Assembly (NCBI GenBank): GCA_948567375.1
Contig: OX419761.1
Span: 24,430,501-24,494,500, forward strand
From: Lunularia cruciata
Lineage: Eukaryota; Streptophyta; Marchantiopsida; Lunulariales; Lunulariaceae
Direction: 5' to 3'
Length of the DNA: 64,000 nt
Position 1 is the stretch's first letter, and each line of letters opens with the position of its first letter. Positions 11,113-21,416 of the stretch are shown here, piece by piece. The notes below the pieces were generated by a model that saw only the letters and a program-made list of their open reading frames with translations, was not told where the DNA came from and ran no database searches. The position numbers and the translations under genes are program-made.

Positions 11113-11784
11113 TGTAACACCTATTTGTGCATATGTGTGGTATTGTGATATTTAGCTTGGTATTATAAGTACTTGAGAGATATTATGGTTCTACATTAGT
11201 CGTAATTAGCTAAAGTTAGTCATAGCTAAGATAGAGGGGACCTTACTTTAGAGGAAGTGGAAAAGATGAGCACCACTATTATGGATTCTAGTGTGTTGAC
11301 TTGGTATTATTCCTAGGTGTTTGGCTTTGAGAAAAGAGTTGAGAACTCTTGGGCCCGTAAGCCTTTTTGTTTTGGATTCTTCTATAGTCCAAGGATAGCC
11401 CATGTGAAGGAATCCTTGACTTAGTGGTTGGGTCAAGATAAGATCACATGCTTAGTGGAATATGCCTATGTGGATGGATATTCCTTTATACTTTTTGACT
11501 TTACTTGACTTTTAGTCTAGTAACTTGAGTTACTCCATTAATTAGTAACTTTGGTGCATAACTATTTCACAAGTATATAAACAAGGGGTGAAGAAATGCT
11601 CATCATCCTTTCATTTGCAACTATCTCTCTCTCATTGAGTTCTTTAGTGAACAATGTCTTGAGTATTGGAGTGTTAGCCTTGGAGGAGTACAATGGAGTT
11701 GGGGTTCTTTGACTTCTTTGTCCATGGTGTGCTACCATAATAGCTATCAGAGGTTCATCCTGAGTGAGAGAAAGGCTGGCTCAT
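11113..11784 (+). repeat. Solo LTR of family S, inserted in C's gag
   Basis: About 672 bp starting TGTAACACCTATTTGTGC and ending GGCTCAT, with a strong TATA box tatataaa at 11574-11581. No internal region follows: C's gag resumes directly at 11785. Flanks aggtt (11108-11112) and aggtc (11785-11789) look like a 5-bp duplication with one change. Three more copies occur at 17644, 49087 and 56369, all without internal domains. Confidence 0.85.
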
Positions 11785-12243
11785 AGGTCGAGACCAAGTT
11801 GTCATAACCAAGGAATCAAAGCGCTTAGCCAATTGCATGGCTTCTTCCACATTTTGTGGTTCTTGCATAATCATCTCCCATTTGGTTTGTGATTTCAATC
11901 CCCGCACAAACCTATCCAGAACTTCACCTTCTTGTATATCTAGAATTTGCATGATGATATTCTGAAATTGTGTGATGTAGCTCCTTACAGAGTCAATCGG
12001 TTTTAACTCCGCCAATTTATCTCGTGCGGTTTGGGTGGCATTTATAGTTTGAAATTGGCCAAGTATTGTATCCTTAAATTCTGCCCATGTCAAAATTGGT
12101 GCAAAAATCCATTTTTTAGCTCGCTCCACTCGGAATCACCACCAAAGTTTTGCCACACCATCCAATTGGCTAGAAGCCAAGAGAATCTTGAAGATTGGTG
12201 GCTTCAAAGTAACATTCACAATGAAACACAAAATTCTCCTTTG
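11785..12243 (-). pseudogene. Element C gag (middle part)
   Basis: Retrotransposon gag domain on the minus strand: W-A-E-F-K-D-T-I-L-G-Q-F, L-K-P-I-D-S-V-R-S-Y-I-T-Q-F and F-V-R-G-L-K-S-Q-T-K-W-E, typical of the retrotrans_gag family that forms the particle. It is cut on the upstream side by element D at 12244; the N-terminal gag part is at 18525-18704. The TTTG at 12240-12243 is D's left target duplication. Confidence 0.8.
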
Positions 12244-12971
12244 TGTAATACCACGAGCTACCATATGATCTAGATGTGAAATTTGGTTTGGTATCTAGAA
12301 TGATGTTTTACATGATGGTCAAAATAGATCACATAAAAGTATCACCAAAAGAGTACTTTTTCTAATAGAGTAGAAACCAAAATAGACTTGAGAACCTTAG
12401 AACCAATAGCTAGACATATGATTTAAAGGTGAGAATTGGTTTGGTAACATCTGGAAGGATGTTACACATGATAGACTAAACAGATCAGAAAGAGGTATCA
12501 CCAAAAGGGGACTTTTACTAGTAGAGTAGGAATCAAAATATGCTTGAAATTTTTGAAGGCAATTTTGGAGGCCTAAATGGATGAATTAGGCCTCAAAAAT
12601 GTATATATCCACCTCCAATAGAGGAGGGATTGGCCTTCCCTCCCCCCTGGTTTGTCTCATTGAGAGCTTTCCAAGGGTACCTTACGTGATTTTGAGACTC
12701 CTATAGGAAGATTCTCTAAAAGATTCCCTCTGGTCAAAGCTTGTTTGACCAACCAGATAGGACCTAGACCAACATGTCACCCATCCAAGTAAGTAATCCA
12801 AGGGTGGAGCTTGATGACATGTCACCTATCTATATGCCTAATCCTATGGTAGAGCTTCCTTGGAGGAGATCCTCTTTGTCTATGTAATAAAGAGAAAGTG
12901 CTCCTTTGGAGCACCAAATGTTGAGTGTGTAATCTATGTTTTCTCTCTTCTTTTGTCCTTGGAGTATAACA
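12244..12971 (+). repeat. Family-D LTR, 5' LTR of element D
   Basis: 728 bp, TGTAATACCACG to GTATAACA. U3 contains two tandem units of about 152 bp (12250-12401 and from 12402) that share ttggtttggta, tatcaccaaaag and the accaaaata segment. Followed by one spacer base and the tRNA primer-binding site. Confidence 0.9.
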
Positions 12972-12972
12972 A

Positions 12973-12984
12973 TGGTATCAAAGC
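12973..12984 (+). other. Primer-binding site of element D (initiator Met tRNA)
   Basis: TGGTATCAAAGC lies one base after the 5' LTR. It is complementary, with one mismatch, to the 3' end of plant initiator methionine tRNA, the usual primer for Ty3/gypsy and Ty1/copia elements. Confidence 0.85.
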
Positions 12985-13573
12985 AAGTGTCTTAATCCAA
13001 GAGAGTGGATCACCCCTCTTGGAAGAGCACAAACTACTGAAACTGAGTAATTTGAGGTGGAGAACATAGAGTAATTGTTAGACTTAGGAAGGATTTTAGA
13101 GAGCAAACGGGATGGATGCACCGGGAGGATAGTTTCCCGCACCTAGCTTTCCATTCCCGAATCCATTCCACATCAAGGTTATGTACATCTAGCGTGAGCA
13201 AATGAGGGTATTGCTAGTTTATCACTTTGGCGCAAAATTCATAAATAGGGTGATCAACTCACCAAATTGGGTGATTCTACTTGTGGTGATATATGACAAA
13301 GAGTGGGATTTGACAATCTACATTCTATTATGTGAGTGTGGATGTGGATGTCCCAAATCCTCTCCCTTTCAACACTCAAGTAGAAATCTGTTATGTAGTG
13401 AGACTGAAAGTGATGTTTAGAGATTTTGTGGTTAGGAATTTTGGCGAGGAGTATTATCAACAAATGATAGCTTTTGAGGTCCCAATGGTAGTTCTGATAG
13501 TTCGTGCGCCTTCCAGAGTGATCTATTGACTCTTTATTGAAGTAGACATTAACAATTGAGTGTTGCAAGAACC
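12985..13573 (+). other. Element D leader
   Basis: 589 bp between the primer-binding site and the gag ATG. No convincing coding signal is seen. Closely related leaders occur at 40593-41964 (interrupted by a foreign segment) and 61822-62376. In F (about 40600-40720) the unit tccaagagagtggatcaccc-like occurs twice. Confidence 0.7.
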
Positions 13574-14650
13574 ATGGATCCGCAATTGCAAGAGCTTGTG
13601 CAAGGAATGCAAGGGATGTTGAATGAATTTTGAGAGATTAAGATGACCATGGAGACATTACAAAGTCAAGTGCAAATCCTTAGGAACAATCAAGCCATGC
13701 AAGAAGAAGAGCCGTCTCAAAACCCAATACCTACAATGGAAGTACTTGTAGAGGCACCTGTGCCTACGAACCCTATCAACAATGAAGCCACATTGCTACT
13801 CCGGATGAAGAAGACCTGCAACATTGAGCCTTACAAGAGGCAACGTATGATGGGAGTAATGGAAAATTGGATCTCGAGAATGAATCAATATTTCTGGTTG
13901 TTCTCAACAAAGATCACGGAGCATGCTGTAGGCGTGTTTGCAGGTGGGTACTTGACCGATAAAGCCCTCACATGGTATGATGCGTGAGAATGATCCATGT
14001 TGGTAGAGAGAAAGGAGGTCACGTGGACAGCAATGCAAGAAGGATTGCTGAAGAATTTCCAATCGGTGGATTCTGTGCAGATGGCTTGAACTTGACTATG
14101 GAGATTGAGACAAAAGAATAGCGTGCAAGAGTATGTGGAGGCATTTCTGGATCTACAAGTCACAATAAGCAACATGAGTCTAGCAGAGGCTCTCAACAAT
14201 TTCAAACGAGAGTTAAAGGAGTGGATTTGCCAAGAAGTCATGGTGCAAAATCCTTGCATGGTATTTGAAGCCATTGCTTGTGCACAGAGAATAACAGGAG
14301 CATTGGGTGGAGGTGAAGGAGTAGTTCCACCTCAACATTATCGGGCAGAAATGCCACACATAGGTGGACCAGTACCGATGGAATTGGGCAACCTTCAATT
14401 TTGAGATTGAGGAGCACGACCACTTCAAGGGGAGTGTGGACGGGTAGAAGAACAAAGAGATGGAGTCCCACAAGGAGAAGGAACTCAAGGAGAACAACAT
14501 TGTTGTTACAATTGTGACCGTATTGGGCACATATCTACCAACTGTCGCACTTGTTTCTCTAGAGGCCCTCGGCCTTTGTACAAGCAATCTTTGAACAACA
14601 TGGAGAGGCGCATTGAAGAGGAGGAGGTGGAAATCACTTCGGAAAACAAA
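13574..14650 (+). pseudogene. Element D gag with zinc knuckle
   Basis: Nucleocapsid/capsid precursor. Start chosen at accATGGATCCGC (ATG at 13574), which is conserved at 62377 in a related copy. A heptad-like N-terminal segment (E-T-L-Q-S-Q-V-Q-I-L) is followed by the gag domain (W-I-S-R-M-N-Q-Y-F, T-D-K-A-L-T-W-Y-D-A, F-x-D-L-Q-V-T-I-S-N-M-S). A perfect CCHC knuckle C-Y-N-C-D-R-I-G-H-I-S-T-N-C is at about 14504-14545 but in a different frame from the main gag ORF. Stops at about 13631, 13985 and 14088 break the frame. Confidence 0.85.
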
Positions 14651-14652
14651 GA

Positions 14653-15057
14653 TTGCTAGTAAATGTACCTTGCGGCCTTACTCGCTCAATAAGGAAGAAG
14701 AGAAGCGAGGGAAGGAAGAAGACTAATGCGCAAAGATCCCAAAAGGCAACCTCACAATTGATTGTTGTGAATGGAGTCCTAGAAGGCAATCAAGTGAGAG
14801 TATTAATCAATCCGGGAACAATTGAGAATTTCTTATCTTGCTTTGTTGCAATAAGATTGGGAATGGATCTAGAGAGGGAGAGGAGTGAAGAAGTAGAGTT
14901 GCCTAACGGGCAAACAGAGAGGATTGAATCATTACCTAGATGGGTAACACTCTCTGTAGGAGAATATCAGGAAGCAATTGAGTGGCAAGTGATACAATTA
15001 GCTCATTATGATGCAATCGTAGGCATGCCATGGATAGAGCGGACAACCCTATGGTAG
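14653..15057 (+). pseudogene. Element D aspartic protease
   Basis: A 134-codon open stretch covering the retropepsin region. The core reads V-L-I-N-P-G-T-I-E-N-F-L-S where family members have I-D-[PS]-G, so the catalytic Asp codon has become Asn. The downstream segment A-H-Y-D-A-I-V-G-M-P-W matches the conserved protease end. The related copy at 63495 still has the Asp (L-I-D-P-R) but has lost the Gly. Confidence 0.8.
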
Positions 15058-15690
15058 ATTGGAGGAAGAAAGTAGTGGTCAATGGTCAATCATTAGGGTT
15101 AAAGAAAAATCACCGAAGTAGGATCTGCCTCCATATGTCATAAGGACGGCAACTGTCTATAAGACCAATAGATGTTTCATGGGTCTAATAAGAGAAGTCC
15201 AAAGTGCACAACTTGATGGATAAGTTCTTGAGAAATTGAAGGCTGTGGTGGATGAATTTCAAGATGTCTTTCACGATGATCTACCCTCAGGAAAAAAGGA
15301 GAGTAGATCATAAAATTGAGACACTCCAGAGAAGACACCTCCTTGTAAGGCCCCATATTGCCTATCACCTCATGAGTTGCAGGAGTGTAAGACTCAAATT
15401 GAGGAGATGCTGCAAAAGAGGTTCATCCAACCTAGCGTATCATTATATAGGGCTCTTATCTTGTTTGTGAAGAAGGATAATATAATACGCATGTGCATTG
15501 ACTATCAAGGTCTCAATCAACAAACAATGACAAACAAATACCCCTTACCTCGCATGGATGACCTATTTGATCAACTCCATAGAGCGAGATACTTCACCAA
15601 ATTGGACTTGCGGAGCAGTTACAATCAAATCCAAATTGCAGAGGAGGATGTGTATAAAACTGCCTTTCAAACCAAGTATGGCCACATTGC
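15058..15690 (+). pseudogene. Element D reverse transcriptase, truncated
   Basis: Fragmented linker (15058-15370), then a 131-codon frame from 15377 with F-V-K-K-D-N, M-C-I-D-Y-Q-G-L-N-Q-Q-T, Y-P-L-P-R-M-D-D-L-F-D-Q-L, F-T-K-L-D-L-R-S-S-Y-N-Q-I and Y-K-T-A-F-Q-T-K-Y-G-H. After K-Y-G-H (about 15683) the similarity jumps directly to sequence just upstream of integrase. The polymerase palm with the YxDD box and all of RNase H are deleted. Confidence 0.85.
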
Positions 15691-16640
15691 TTTGGATGAT
15701 TGCAAGGTAGTGCAATCATCCAAAGGTGTCACCAACACCCAAGGACTCACCTTTTGTGATGGTAGATTATAGATCCCAAATGTCCCGGCATTATGCAGCA
15801 CCATTCTAGCGGAATGTCATGATTTGGCCATTGCAAGTCATGTTGGAGTGGACAAGACCTTGGATGCAGTCCGACGCCATTACTATTAGCCCAAGATGAG
15901 CAACAACATGATGGACTACATGCATAGCTACCTACTTTGTCAATAGAACAAAGCCTCTAATCAAGCTCATGCAGGGCTCTTGCAAGGCTTCTTCAACCTC
16001 TTCCCACGCCTACCCAACGTTGAGAACAAGTGAGTATGGATCTTGTCTGTGAATTACCCAAGACCACCTCAGGGTTTGACTCCATTGTGGTCTTTGAAGA
16101 TTGGCTCAGCAAAATGAGTCATGTATGCCCTACCACCAAGGATGTGACCGTTCCACAACTAGCTCAATTATACTTAGATGCAATCTTCTCTCACCATGGC
16201 ATGTCTAAAGTACTTATCATAGATAGAGGCACTCAATTCACTAGTTTGTTTTGGCAAACACTCTTTGGTTTCTTCAAAACCAAGTTGGCCATATCTACAA
16301 CTTACCACCCACAAAAAATGGCCAAATGGAGTGGGCTAATTGCATGATTGAAGACATGTTACGTGGCTTCACCTTAGAGGAGCAAGAGAGGTGGGACACC
16401 CTACTCCCGTTGGTGGAATTTGCTTACAACAATTCAGTGAATGCATCCACCCAGGTCACTCTGTTCTTCCTCATGTATGGTGAGCATCCCTTCACACCTT
16501 TTAGCTTGATTAAGATCCGTCTAGTGGCTACCAAGGTCGATGTTGTCAACACATTTGTTTCTAAAATCCAACACGGTGTGGAGAGCGCCAAGCACAAATT
16601 ACAGATTGCATAAAATGGGCAGAAGTAGTATGCTGATGCA
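15691..16640 (+). pseudogene. Element D integrase
   Basis: Zinc-binding region (about 15785-15960): H-D-L-A-I-A-S-H keeps both His; the first Cys of the C-x2-C pair reads Tyr (S-Y-L-L-C-Q) and a stop follows. The core begins near 16030 with D-L-V-C-E-L-P-K-T, has the second Asp in I-I-D-R-G-T-Q-F (about 16216-16240), then a one-base shift, and the third-acid block N-G-Q-M-E-W-A-N (about 16317-16340) with Glu kept. The next frame (16251-16613) continues E-F-A-Y-N-N-S-V. Confidence 0.85.
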
Positions 16641-17124
16641 CACCGTAGGCACATGGAGTTCAATGTTGGGGATCAAGTGTGGCTTTTGACAACCAACCTC
16701 ACATTAGTTGGACCTTGTAAGCTTAGAACTCATTTTATTGGGCCTTTCTCGATTCTTTGTTGCGTCGGCACTGTGGCCTATCACCTTGAGCTACCACCAC
16801 ACATGAAGATCCATCCAATGTTCCATGTTTCCCTACTACACAGATATGCTCCCCAATCAGGCCAAGGTCATTCTACACAAGACATTTGACCTTGTCCGAC
16901 ACTCATTGATGGCACAGAAGAATATGAAGTGGAGCGTATTCTCCAAAAACTCATGCGTGGTACTTGCCATCCGCGGGTGGACTATCTTGTACAGTGGAAA
17001 GGTTACCCCCTCTATGAAGCAACATGGGAGCCCGCTGCCAATTTGACACATGCACCGGTGTTGGTGCAAGCATTTGAGCAACAATTGCACAACGAGGATG
17101 TTGCGTCTTAAAACGATGGAGGTC
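16641..17124 (+). pseudogene. Element D integrase C-terminus and chromodomain
   Basis: 16653-16889 encodes the integrase C-terminal segment (F-N-V-G-D-Q-V-W-L, F-I-G-P-F-S-I, H-P-M-F-H-V-S-L-L). 16929-17111 encodes a chromodomain with V-D-Y-L-V-Q-W-K-G-Y-P-L-Y-E-A-T-W-E-P-A, keeping the aromatic residues expected to bind methyl-lysine histone tails. It is the cleanest chromodomain in the window. The tract gatggaggtc before 17125 is a plausible polypurine tract. Confidence 0.85.
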
Positions 17125-18520
17125 TGTAATACCACGAGCTAGCCATATGATCTAGATGTGAAATTTGGTTTGGTAACATCTAGAATGATGTTATACATGA
17201 TGGTCAAAATAGATCAGATAGAAGTATCACCAAAAGAGTACTTCTACTAATAGAGCAGAAACCAAAATAGACTTGAGAACCTTAGCACCAATAGCTAGAT
17301 ATATGATTTAAAGGTGAGGATTGGTTTGGTAACATCTAGAAGTATGTTACACATGATGGACTAAATAGATCAGAAAGAGGTATCACCAAAAGGGGACTTT
17401 TACTAGTAGAGTAGGAACCAAAATATGCTTGAAATATTTGAAGGCAATTTTGGAGGCCTATATGGATGAATTAGGCCTCAAAAATGTGCAAATTCCCCCC
17501 CAATAGAGGAGAGATTGGCCTTCCCTCCCCCCTGATTTGTCTCGTTGAGAGCTTTCCAATGGTGCCTTACGTGATTCTGAGACTCCTATAGGAAGATTCC
17601 CTCCGGTCAAAGCTTGTTTGGCCAACCAGGTAGGACCTAGACCTGTGAGCCGGCATGTCTCTCACTTAGGATGAACCTCAGATGGCTATTATGGTAGCGC
17701 ACCTTGGACTAAGAAGGCAAGGAACCCCAACTCCATCATACTCCTCCAAGGCTAACACTCCAAGACTCAAGACATTGCTCACTAGAGAACTCAATGAGAG
17801 AGAGATAGTTGCAAATGAAAGGATGATGAGTACCTCCTCACCCCTTGCTTATATACTTGTGAAATAGTTACGTACCAAAGTTACTAATTACAATAGTAAT
17901 TCAAGTTACTAGACTAAAAGTCAAGTAAAGTCAAAACGTAGAAAGGAATATCCATTCACATGGGCATATTCCCTAAGCATGTGGTCTTATCTTGACCTAA
18001 CCACTAAGTCAAGGATTCCTTTACATGGGCTATCCTTGGACTAAAGAAGAATCCAAAACAAAAAGACTTGCGGGCCCAAGAGTTCTCAACTCTTTCCTCA
18101 AAGCCAAACACCTAGGAATAATACCAAGTCAACACACTAGAATCCATAATAGTGGTGCTCATCTTTTCTACTTTCTCTAAGTTAAGGTCCCTTCTATCAT
18201 AGCTATGACTAACTTTAGCTAATTATGACTAATGTAGAACCATAATATCTCTCAAGTACTTGTAATACCAAGCTAAATATCACAATACCACACACATGCA
18301 CAAATGGGTGTTACATACCGACATGTCACCCATCCAAGTAAGTAATCCAAGGGTGGAGCTTGATGACATATCACCTATCTATGTGCCTAATTCTATGGTG
18401 GAGCTTCCTTGGAGGAGATCCTCTTTGTCTATATAATAAAGAGAAGGTGCTCCTTTGGTGCACTGAATGTTGAGTGTGTAATCTGTGTTTTCTCTCTTCT
18501 CTTGTCCTTGGAGTATTACA
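17125..18520 (+). repeat. Family-D LTR, 3' LTR of element D (split)
   Basis: Two pieces, 17125-17643 and 18316-18520, interrupted by a minus-oriented S LTR. It keeps the tandem U3 duplication, here with a 156-bp period (17131-17286 and from 17287). It ends GTATTACA at 18520, followed by the TTTG target duplication. Confidence 0.9.
17644..18315 (-). repeat. Solo LTR of family S, inserted in D's 3' LTR
   Basis: Plus-strand view TGTGAGCCGGC to GGTGTTACA, the reverse complement of the S LTR at 11113. No internal region. Flanks agacc (17639-17643) and atacc/taccg after the element are compatible with a 5-bp duplication that has since changed. As it interrupts D, it is younger than D and is the top layer of the left nest. 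Confidence 0.85.
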
Positions 18521-18524
18521 TTTG

Positions 18525-18962
18525 TACCTGGAAGATTATTGCCTTTGAACACATTGGGTTTTGGATATTGGATGCGATCTCTCCATCTCGAATTGGTGCT
18601 CTCTCTATGTGTTCTTGTTGTTGTTGGTCTCGGTCATCCAACAATCGAGTAAGGTGCTCAATTTGTTGCTGCATTGCAAGGATAACATCAGATATTGCTA
18701 CCATGACTACTACTCTATCTCATTACTCCCAATTTATCTAATTGATTAACACATAAATGTAGCACATTCACTGTTCTCCATAAGTTACAACTAGAAGTAT
18801 CAAGGGTTCCTCAAACAAGGTGATCATATATAGAAAATCTTGTCCAAAGTGCAAAGTAATGAATTGTGTGAAACAATGCTTGGGTAATATTTGGACACAA
18901 AAATCCCAATGGTTTGGCGGAAGTGGATTTGGTGATCCATAAATTCCATCCATCCCATTCTT
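18525..18962 (-). pseudogene. Element C gag N-terminus and leader
   Basis: On the minus strand, the ATG at 18704 opens M-V-A-I-S-D-V-I-L-A-M-Q-Q-Q-I-E-H-L-T-R-L-L-type sequence with an amphipathic, Gln-rich start (18704-18525). The same start is at 51173 in H and 43813 in I. The leader lies between 18705 and 18962. The frame stops where D is inserted and resumes at 12239. Confidence 0.8.
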
Positions 18963-18974
18963 GCTCTGATACCA
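18963..18974 (-). other. Primer-binding site of element C
   Basis: Plus-strand gctctgatacca, so TGGTATCAGAGC on the minus strand, one base inside the 5' LTR. It matches the complement of initiator Met tRNA exactly as far as it extends. Confidence 0.85.
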
Positions 18975-18975
18975 A

Positions 18976-19327
18976 TGTAAAAGTCCAAGACTGAGGAGAG
19001 AAATAGGAGAATGGAAGCTCTTATTGAGACACTTGAATGAGGGAAAACTCCAAATGCCTAGCATGAGCTTCAACTTTGGTATTTATAGGTAGCATACAAG
19101 GTCCTTGAGAAGCTTCTCAAGAAGCTGCCTACTTGGCTTGGAGCTAAGCGAGTTAGAAGCTTCTAGGAGCTTCCTTTTAGAAGCTATTTGCTTGGAGTGC
19201 AAGTTAAGCTAGCTGGGAAGCTTCCCAAGAAGCTTCCTAGATACTTTTGGAATATTTTGGGCTAATTTGGTTTATTCTCTAATTTTTTAGCCTAATTAAA
19301 TACGTCACTAAACTCCATATTGTTACA
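18976..19327 (-). repeat. Family-1 LTR, 5' LTR of element C
   Basis: 352 bp, reading TGTAAAAGTCC to GTTACA on the plus strand. Shorter than C's 3' LTR (396 bp) through indels in the AAGCTTC-rich U3. Followed by the right TTAAG duplication (19328-19332). Confidence 0.9.
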
Positions 19328-19332
19328 TTAAG

Positions 19333-19418
19333 CATTTGGAGTTTCACTCACTTGAGAATCCCAAATGATCTTCCACTCCGGTCTTCCATTCTCATATTTC
19401 TCTCCTTGGTCTTTTACA
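19333..19418 (+). repeat. Family-1 LTR, 3' LTR of element B (right part)
   Basis: Continues the LTR interrupted at 6871: catttggag, then ctcatatttctctccttgg, to CTTTTACA. It proves that C interrupted B and marks the right end of the left nest. Confidence 0.85.
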
Positions 19419-21199
19419 CTATTCTATCTTAGCATGCAATTATCTCTCTTGAGCCTCCTATCTAGCTTATACATAATCCTGGAGGCTACAAAGGCACTCC
19501 AATCACGCTTACACACTTTATTTATAACACCATACATTAAATAATTTTCTCCACTTTATTAGACCATATATGCTCTCACAATTATTAGAGGAGTGGTATA
19601 GACTATAGATAGCCATAGGAGAATGTGGTCTCATACTACAAGAAGCCATTGCGCCAGTAGCCTTTCTAGATGCAAAGGCCTTAGTAGCCTTCTGCTTAGC
19701 CAAAAGGTTCGTACACCATGGTTGTCCCTTTCTATTGGCATCTATTAGTGGATCTGGGTACCCATGACTTTCAGATATATCTATGATTGGATCATGAACT
19801 TTTACCAAGCCTTGCATGCACAACACTTCCAATGTTTGCCAACTTTGTTTCACTAGACCTCAAGAAGATCTAAGTAGCCATCAATAAGCGTATGCACACT
19901 CACACTCTCACCAAAATCCTAATTAATGCACCATTATCTTAAAAATCTAAGATTCTCTCTTGTGGAGTGAAAAGCTCTAGAGCTTGGCTCCATGCCTCTC
20001 CAAGACTTTTGTTTTTGGATTGGATTTTTATTTCATGTTTGAGCAGTTCTTCATTGCAATCTGCCTATATTTAGGTCTCCCTCATCTGCCTACATGCTAG
20101 GACTTCAAGACCAGTGTGCATGTAGTTCCATATATGATACACATGGTATACATCTTTTATGATGTGATAAAGGAAGAGAGCACACCAAAGTTCATGACAT
20201 CATCCTAGACACAGTGACTAAGCTCCTCCAATCTACTTGGTCTTAGGTACAGATCTAGTGGCGGTTGAACTTACCAAGACCACTTCCATGCCAAATGAGA
20301 GCACATATTGTCACATTTACAAATGGTCAATGTACCTTGTATGATGTGGTGGTTGCAAAACCCCTATGAGCAAAGACACTAGCATGAGCAGGCATTCAGG
20401 TAGGAGTAATGGTAACCATCATAGCTCAAGGAAAGGAGGACCATTAACACCATGGCTTGCCACCAATCTTTTTGTTCTTCTAGCTATGGAGATTTTTGGG
20501 CACCTTCATAACTATTTTCACTAAGTGCTTGAGGAAGCAACATGAGGTTTCTTGCTTAGGAGAGGAGCTATGGCTGTATCCCAAGCTATTCTCACTTCCT
20601 ACTTTAGACAATGTCTCAATCACACTACAACTTGCTCTCAGGCCTGGGGCCTTCATAGAGAAGCAGCTGCAAATAGGAGTGCCCACCATGTCTAGTGTCT
20701 CCCTCACTTACAGATATACCATTAGAGGACTTCTATCACAAAGTTTAGTAGTAGTTTTCTTGTTGCTTTTCAGTTGGCTACTTAGTAGTCTCCTTGTGTG
20801 TTGGCTTGGAGGTCTACATTGTGCTTTGGTTTGCATCCTCTGTGATTCTTTGGGAGATATGTGCTCTATTTCTCTTTGGCACTCCTTTGTGCTTTGTATT
20901 CCTACTTGCTTTCCTTTGGGGTATAGTATTTTTGTGTTGTTTTACCATTTATATTGCCAATATAGCCTTCTTGTGGATATTGCCTATTTTAGTATAGTTT
21001 ACACATCCATGCGTGACAAAACTGCTATCTTAAATATACCCAAATTTAACAAAAGACAAATATTTCATATTTTTTTAGCATAAATGAGAGAATTCCAGAA
21101 CTAAAATAACCTATCAAGAATACTACTATAAATGCTAATTTATAATATTATTCTATTATAAGGAGATCTTGTTATGTCCCAAAGTCCATGACAAGATTG
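19419..21199. other. Unassigned decayed region
   Basis: No domain recognised. A 111-codon minus-strand frame (19853-19518) and a 195-codon plus-strand frame (20496-21083) exist. The latter is very rich in Leu/Cys/Ser/Phe from T-rich DNA and has no relatives I recognise. Probably old repeat or degraded coding DNA. Confidence 0.4.
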
Positions 21200-21416
21200 G
21201 GTTATTGGCATGGATCAACGGTAGACGCAAAGTCCTAGATTACCTTTGAACATGGCCTTGCCCATGCTAGAAAGTTGTGATGGAGGCATAATCTTTACAA
21301 TCAGTTTGTTGAATTTCACCTTGAAGTAAAAATGTAAGGTTGATAAATCCATAGGAGTTCTTCCTTCCATGTTTTTTTTAAGAATTTCAAAAGATTCTAA
21401 CATCTTCAGTGATAAC
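21200..21416 (-). pseudogene. LRR receptor-like protein, C-terminal fragment
   Basis: Minus-strand frame 21403-21215 reads like the last LRR and cap of plant receptor-like proteins: L-E-S-F-E-I-L-K-K-N (a decayed L-x-S-L-D-L-S-x-N-N), G-R-T-P-M-D-L-S-T-L, then P-P-S-Q-L-S-S-M-G-K-A-M-F and G-N-L-G-L-C, the hallmark end of the extracellular LRR domain. No transmembrane segment is recognisable after it. It abuts the copia LTR at 21417; the upstream repeats are on the other side at 23593-24850. Plant LRR receptor-like proteins act at the cell surface in defence or development. Confidence 0.75.

Larger units (their letters stand above)
12244..18520 (+). mobile_element. Element D: Ty3/gypsy chromovirus, family D, inserted in C's gag
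   Basis: Plus-strand element with LTRs of family D (12244-12971 and 17125-18520, the latter containing a nested S LTR), primer-binding site 12973-12984, gag, zinc knuckle, protease, truncated RT, integrase and chromodomain. TTTG flanks both sides (12240-12243, 18521-18524). The two D LTRs are visibly more alike than any other LTR pair in the window, so it is probably the youngest internal element. An internal deletion has removed the second half of RT and RNase H. Confidence 0.9.
6872..19327 (-). mobile_element. Element C: family-1 gypsy, inserted in B's LTR
   Basis: A complete-span minus-strand element with 5' LTR at 18976-19327, primer-binding site at 18963-18974, gag, protease, linker repeats, RT, RNase H, integrase, chromodomain and 3' LTR at 6872-7267. 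It is flanked by perfect TTAAG duplications (6867-6871 and 19328-19332), and the flanks are the two halves of B's LTR. Its gag is split by element D (12244-18520) and by a solo S LTR (11113-11784). Gag-pol is broken by multiple stops and shifts. Confidence 0.9.

Noticed and set aside
17682-17867. 61-codon ORF conserved in several S LTR copies (also 49125-49310 and 56836-57021)
   Set aside because: Lies wholly inside the LTR, antisense to the LTR's own orientation; conservation follows from copy relatedness, not from evident coding selection.
18963-18974. gctctgatacca as part of a tRNA-Met gene
   Set aside because: Only the primer-binding complement is present, next to an LTR; no cloverleaf around it.
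20496-21083. 195-codon ORF, the longest open frame in the window
   Set aside because: Leu/Phe/Cys/Ser-rich translation of T-rich DNA, no recognisable domain, no supporting context.
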